DNA of 23,144 bases from an uncultured Myxococcales bacterium (GTDB lineage: Bacteria > Myxococcota_A > Polyangia > Polyangiales > Polyangiaceae): contig CALKVG010000277.1 of NCBI GenBank assembly GCA_937998045.1, positions 1 through 23,144 on the forward strand. Direction: 5' to 3'. The position numbers were made by a program, and so were the translations under genes. The notes below the pieces were generated by a model, which made no database searches, had not been told where the DNA came from, and saw only the letters and a program-made list of their open reading frames with translations. This document shows, piece after piece, positions 21,689 through 23,144 of this stretch. Within the stretch, counting starts at the first letter, position 1. Each line of letters opens with the position of its first letter.

Positions 21689-23144
21689 CTACGTCGGCAG
21701 CGGCGGCGGTGCCGAGCGCTTTCGCAGCTGCGGTTCTCGTTGCCTGTCGGGAGCGTTCGGCTCGTGGGGCGAAGACGTCGCGGCCTCGACCCGCGTGTCT
21801 TCGGCTACGAGATCCGGCGACGAGAATTCCACGAGCTCTGCGAGGTCGTCCCCGACGAGGACCTCGTTCGTATTGTCAGGCGAAACGTGCGTAGCTTCTG
21901 ACGACGCGATCGATGCCTGGTCCTTGGCCCGGAGCGCGATCCGCCACGCCTCGGCGGACTCTCCCGTGCCCTCGAGCGAGGATGCCTCGAGGCGCTCGAT
22001 CCATTTCGTCGCCTCTGCGGCGTCGCCCACTTCGATGGCCTCCTCGATCAGACGCTCGAGCGCCTCCCGGTCGTCTCCGTCCTCGAGCAGTCTGGCCCAG
22101 AGCTGGCGCGCGCGCGCCTTGTCCGCGAGACGCGTCGCGCTCACCTCGGCTGCCGTGCGGCGAAGAGACACTCGGACCGCGCGGTCGGCCAATTCGCCTG
22201 CGACGCGGGCGACGTGGACCACGAGCTCCGCCCATTGCTCCGCCGATGCGTACCGTTCGGCGAGGCGCGTCGCGAGCACCGCGCTGCTCGGATCGATGTC
22301 GACCGCGAGCTCCAGGTTGAACAGCGCCGACGAGACGTCGCCGGCCCGCCCGAAGTGGTCCGCCGCGAGAGCGAGGTACCGCGCGCGCACCTTCGACTCC
22401 AGCGAGTCGTAGGCGCACTGGACCGCCGCACGCGCTGCGCGCTCCCACTGCTCCGACGAGGCGAAGCACCGCTCGGCCATCTCCCACAGGCGGAGGTTAT
22501 CGGTCGTGTCCCCGGCCTTTGCGTAGGCCTCTCCCGCCGCCCGAAAGTCCGAAAGGCGCTCGCGCAAACCGCCGAGGCGCTCGAGCAGGCCGGTGCGGAC
22601 GGTGGGGTCCTCGACCCACTCGACGTTGCCCTCGATGATGCGCGCGGCTTCTTCTACGGCGTCGGCGCGCTCGAACGCGCTTGCCGCGGCGTCGATGCTT
22701 TCGGCCGCGGGGATCAAATTGGCCACACACGCGAGCGCCTCCGCCGCGGCGCGCAGGTCGCCGCGTTTGCTCTCGTGCAGCGAGGCCAGATGGCGCAGCA
22801 TCGCTACCTTCTTGTCGACGTCAACCTCGATGTTCGCTTCCCGCTCGAGGAGGAGCGTGAAGTCCGTCCACTGCTCGTTCGCCTCGAAGAGGTCGGCCAG
22901 GGACTTCCACGTGGAGCGGTCCGAAGGGTCGAGGGCGACGATTGCCTTGAGGGCCTTTGCGGTGCCGGCCACGTCGCCGAGCTTCTTCTCGCAGAGATCC
23001 GCCGCCTCACGAAGCTTCTCCTTGCGAAGCTCCATCGGTTGCCCAAGGGCGTACGCCGCGGCAAACAGCGCGTCCCGCAGCGCGGCGTCTCTGGGCGCGA
23101 CGGGCGAGGGGGGCCGCCGAGCACCGTGGGGAGGGGTATTGGGG
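21689..23144 (-). CDS. TPR-repeat protein, C-terminal part
   Basis: At least 485 residues; the frame is open through the right edge, so the start is outside the window. The visible part is an array of helical hairpins of TPR type, with the recurring W/Y-LA-LFE-QW pattern: STWKSLADLFEANEQWTDF, LREAADLCEKKLGDVAGTAKA, ALFNLELAVDIDPSSAVLATRLAERYASAEQWAEL. The last 100 residues are less regular, acidic (NTNEVLVGDDLAELVEF), then basic and Pro-rich (RKRSAPPPLP). No enzyme domain is seen. TPR proteins act as scaffolds; many Myxococcota have very long proteins of this kind. An internal ATG at 23035 is not a likely start, because the helical pattern (ALRDALFAAAYALGQ) continues upstream of it. Confidence 0.85.
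   Translation of the reverse strand, partial: PNTPPHGARRPPSPVAPRDAALRDALFAAAYALGQPMELRKEKLREAADLCEKKLGDVAGTAKALKAIVALDPSDRSTWKSLADLFEANEQWTDFTLLLEREANIEVDVDKKVAMLRHLASLHESKRGDLRAAAEALACVANLIPAAESIDAAASAFERADAVEEAARIIEGNVEWVEDPTVRTGLLERLGGLRERLSDFRAAGEAYAKAGDTTDNLRLWEMAERCFASSEQWERAARAAVQCAYDSLESKVRARYLALAADHFGRAGDVSSALFNLELAVDIDPSSAVLATRLAERYASAEQWAELVVHVARVAGELADRAVRVSLRRTAAEVSATRLADKARARQLWARLLEDGDDREALERLIEEAIEVGDAAEATKWIERLEASSLEGTGESAEAWRIALRAKDQASIASSEATHVSPDNTNEVLVGDDLAELVEFSSPDLVAEDTRVEAATSSPHEPNAPDRQREPQLRKRSAPPPLPT

Overview
The window is G+C-rich bacterial chromosome in which about half of the genes encode exported proteins. Several traits point to the Myxococcota, most likely the Polyangia: lipoproteins with long Ser/Gly linkers, two proteins ending in a Cys / membrane segment / poly-Arg sorting tail (MYXO-CTERM style), a DUF2330 protein, a TIGR03118-type protein and a large TPR protein. 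This taxonomic call is an inference from protein style. No rRNA, tRNA, CRISPR array, insertion sequence or phage gene was recognised.

Layout. 1-3134: the end of a TIGR03118-type protein, an FKBP prolyl isomerase, a coiled-coil lipoprotein (-), a MIF-family tautomerase, and a BAHD-like acyltransferase (-). 3285-5344: a GreA/GreB-family factor and an AtoE-type short-chain fatty acid transporter. 5423-7615: a divergent pair, an SGNH-fold surface protein with a sorting tail (-) and a small exported protein with three Cys-bounded repeats (+). 7863-10789: four cytoplasmic or membrane housekeeping-type features in a row, namely a SAM methyltransferase, a PatB/MalY-type C-S lyase and a rhomboid protease. 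10838-16087: a secreted phosphoesterase (-) divergent from three exported + strand genes (Cys-rich lipoprotein, kelch protein, Ser/Gly-linker lipoprotein). 16107-17686: an SDR oxidoreductase and an OsmC protein, both on -. 17945-21665: a DUF2330 protein, then a very Cys-rich lipoprotein tightly followed by an outer-membrane barrel. 21689-end: the C-terminal part of a TPR protein (-).

There is no single obvious defence, secretion or biosynthetic locus. The genes look like a mosaic of short transcription units. The best candidates for undescribed biology are: the Cys-rich lipoprotein / beta-barrel pair (19667-21665); the protein with three exact C-x17-C repeats (7064-7615); the SGNH protein whose GDS serine is replaced by Gln (5423-6718); the BAHD-like acyltransferase, a family best known from plants and fungi (1830-3134); and a structured, locally AT-rich leader ahead of the Ser/Gly lipoprotein (14851-15004).
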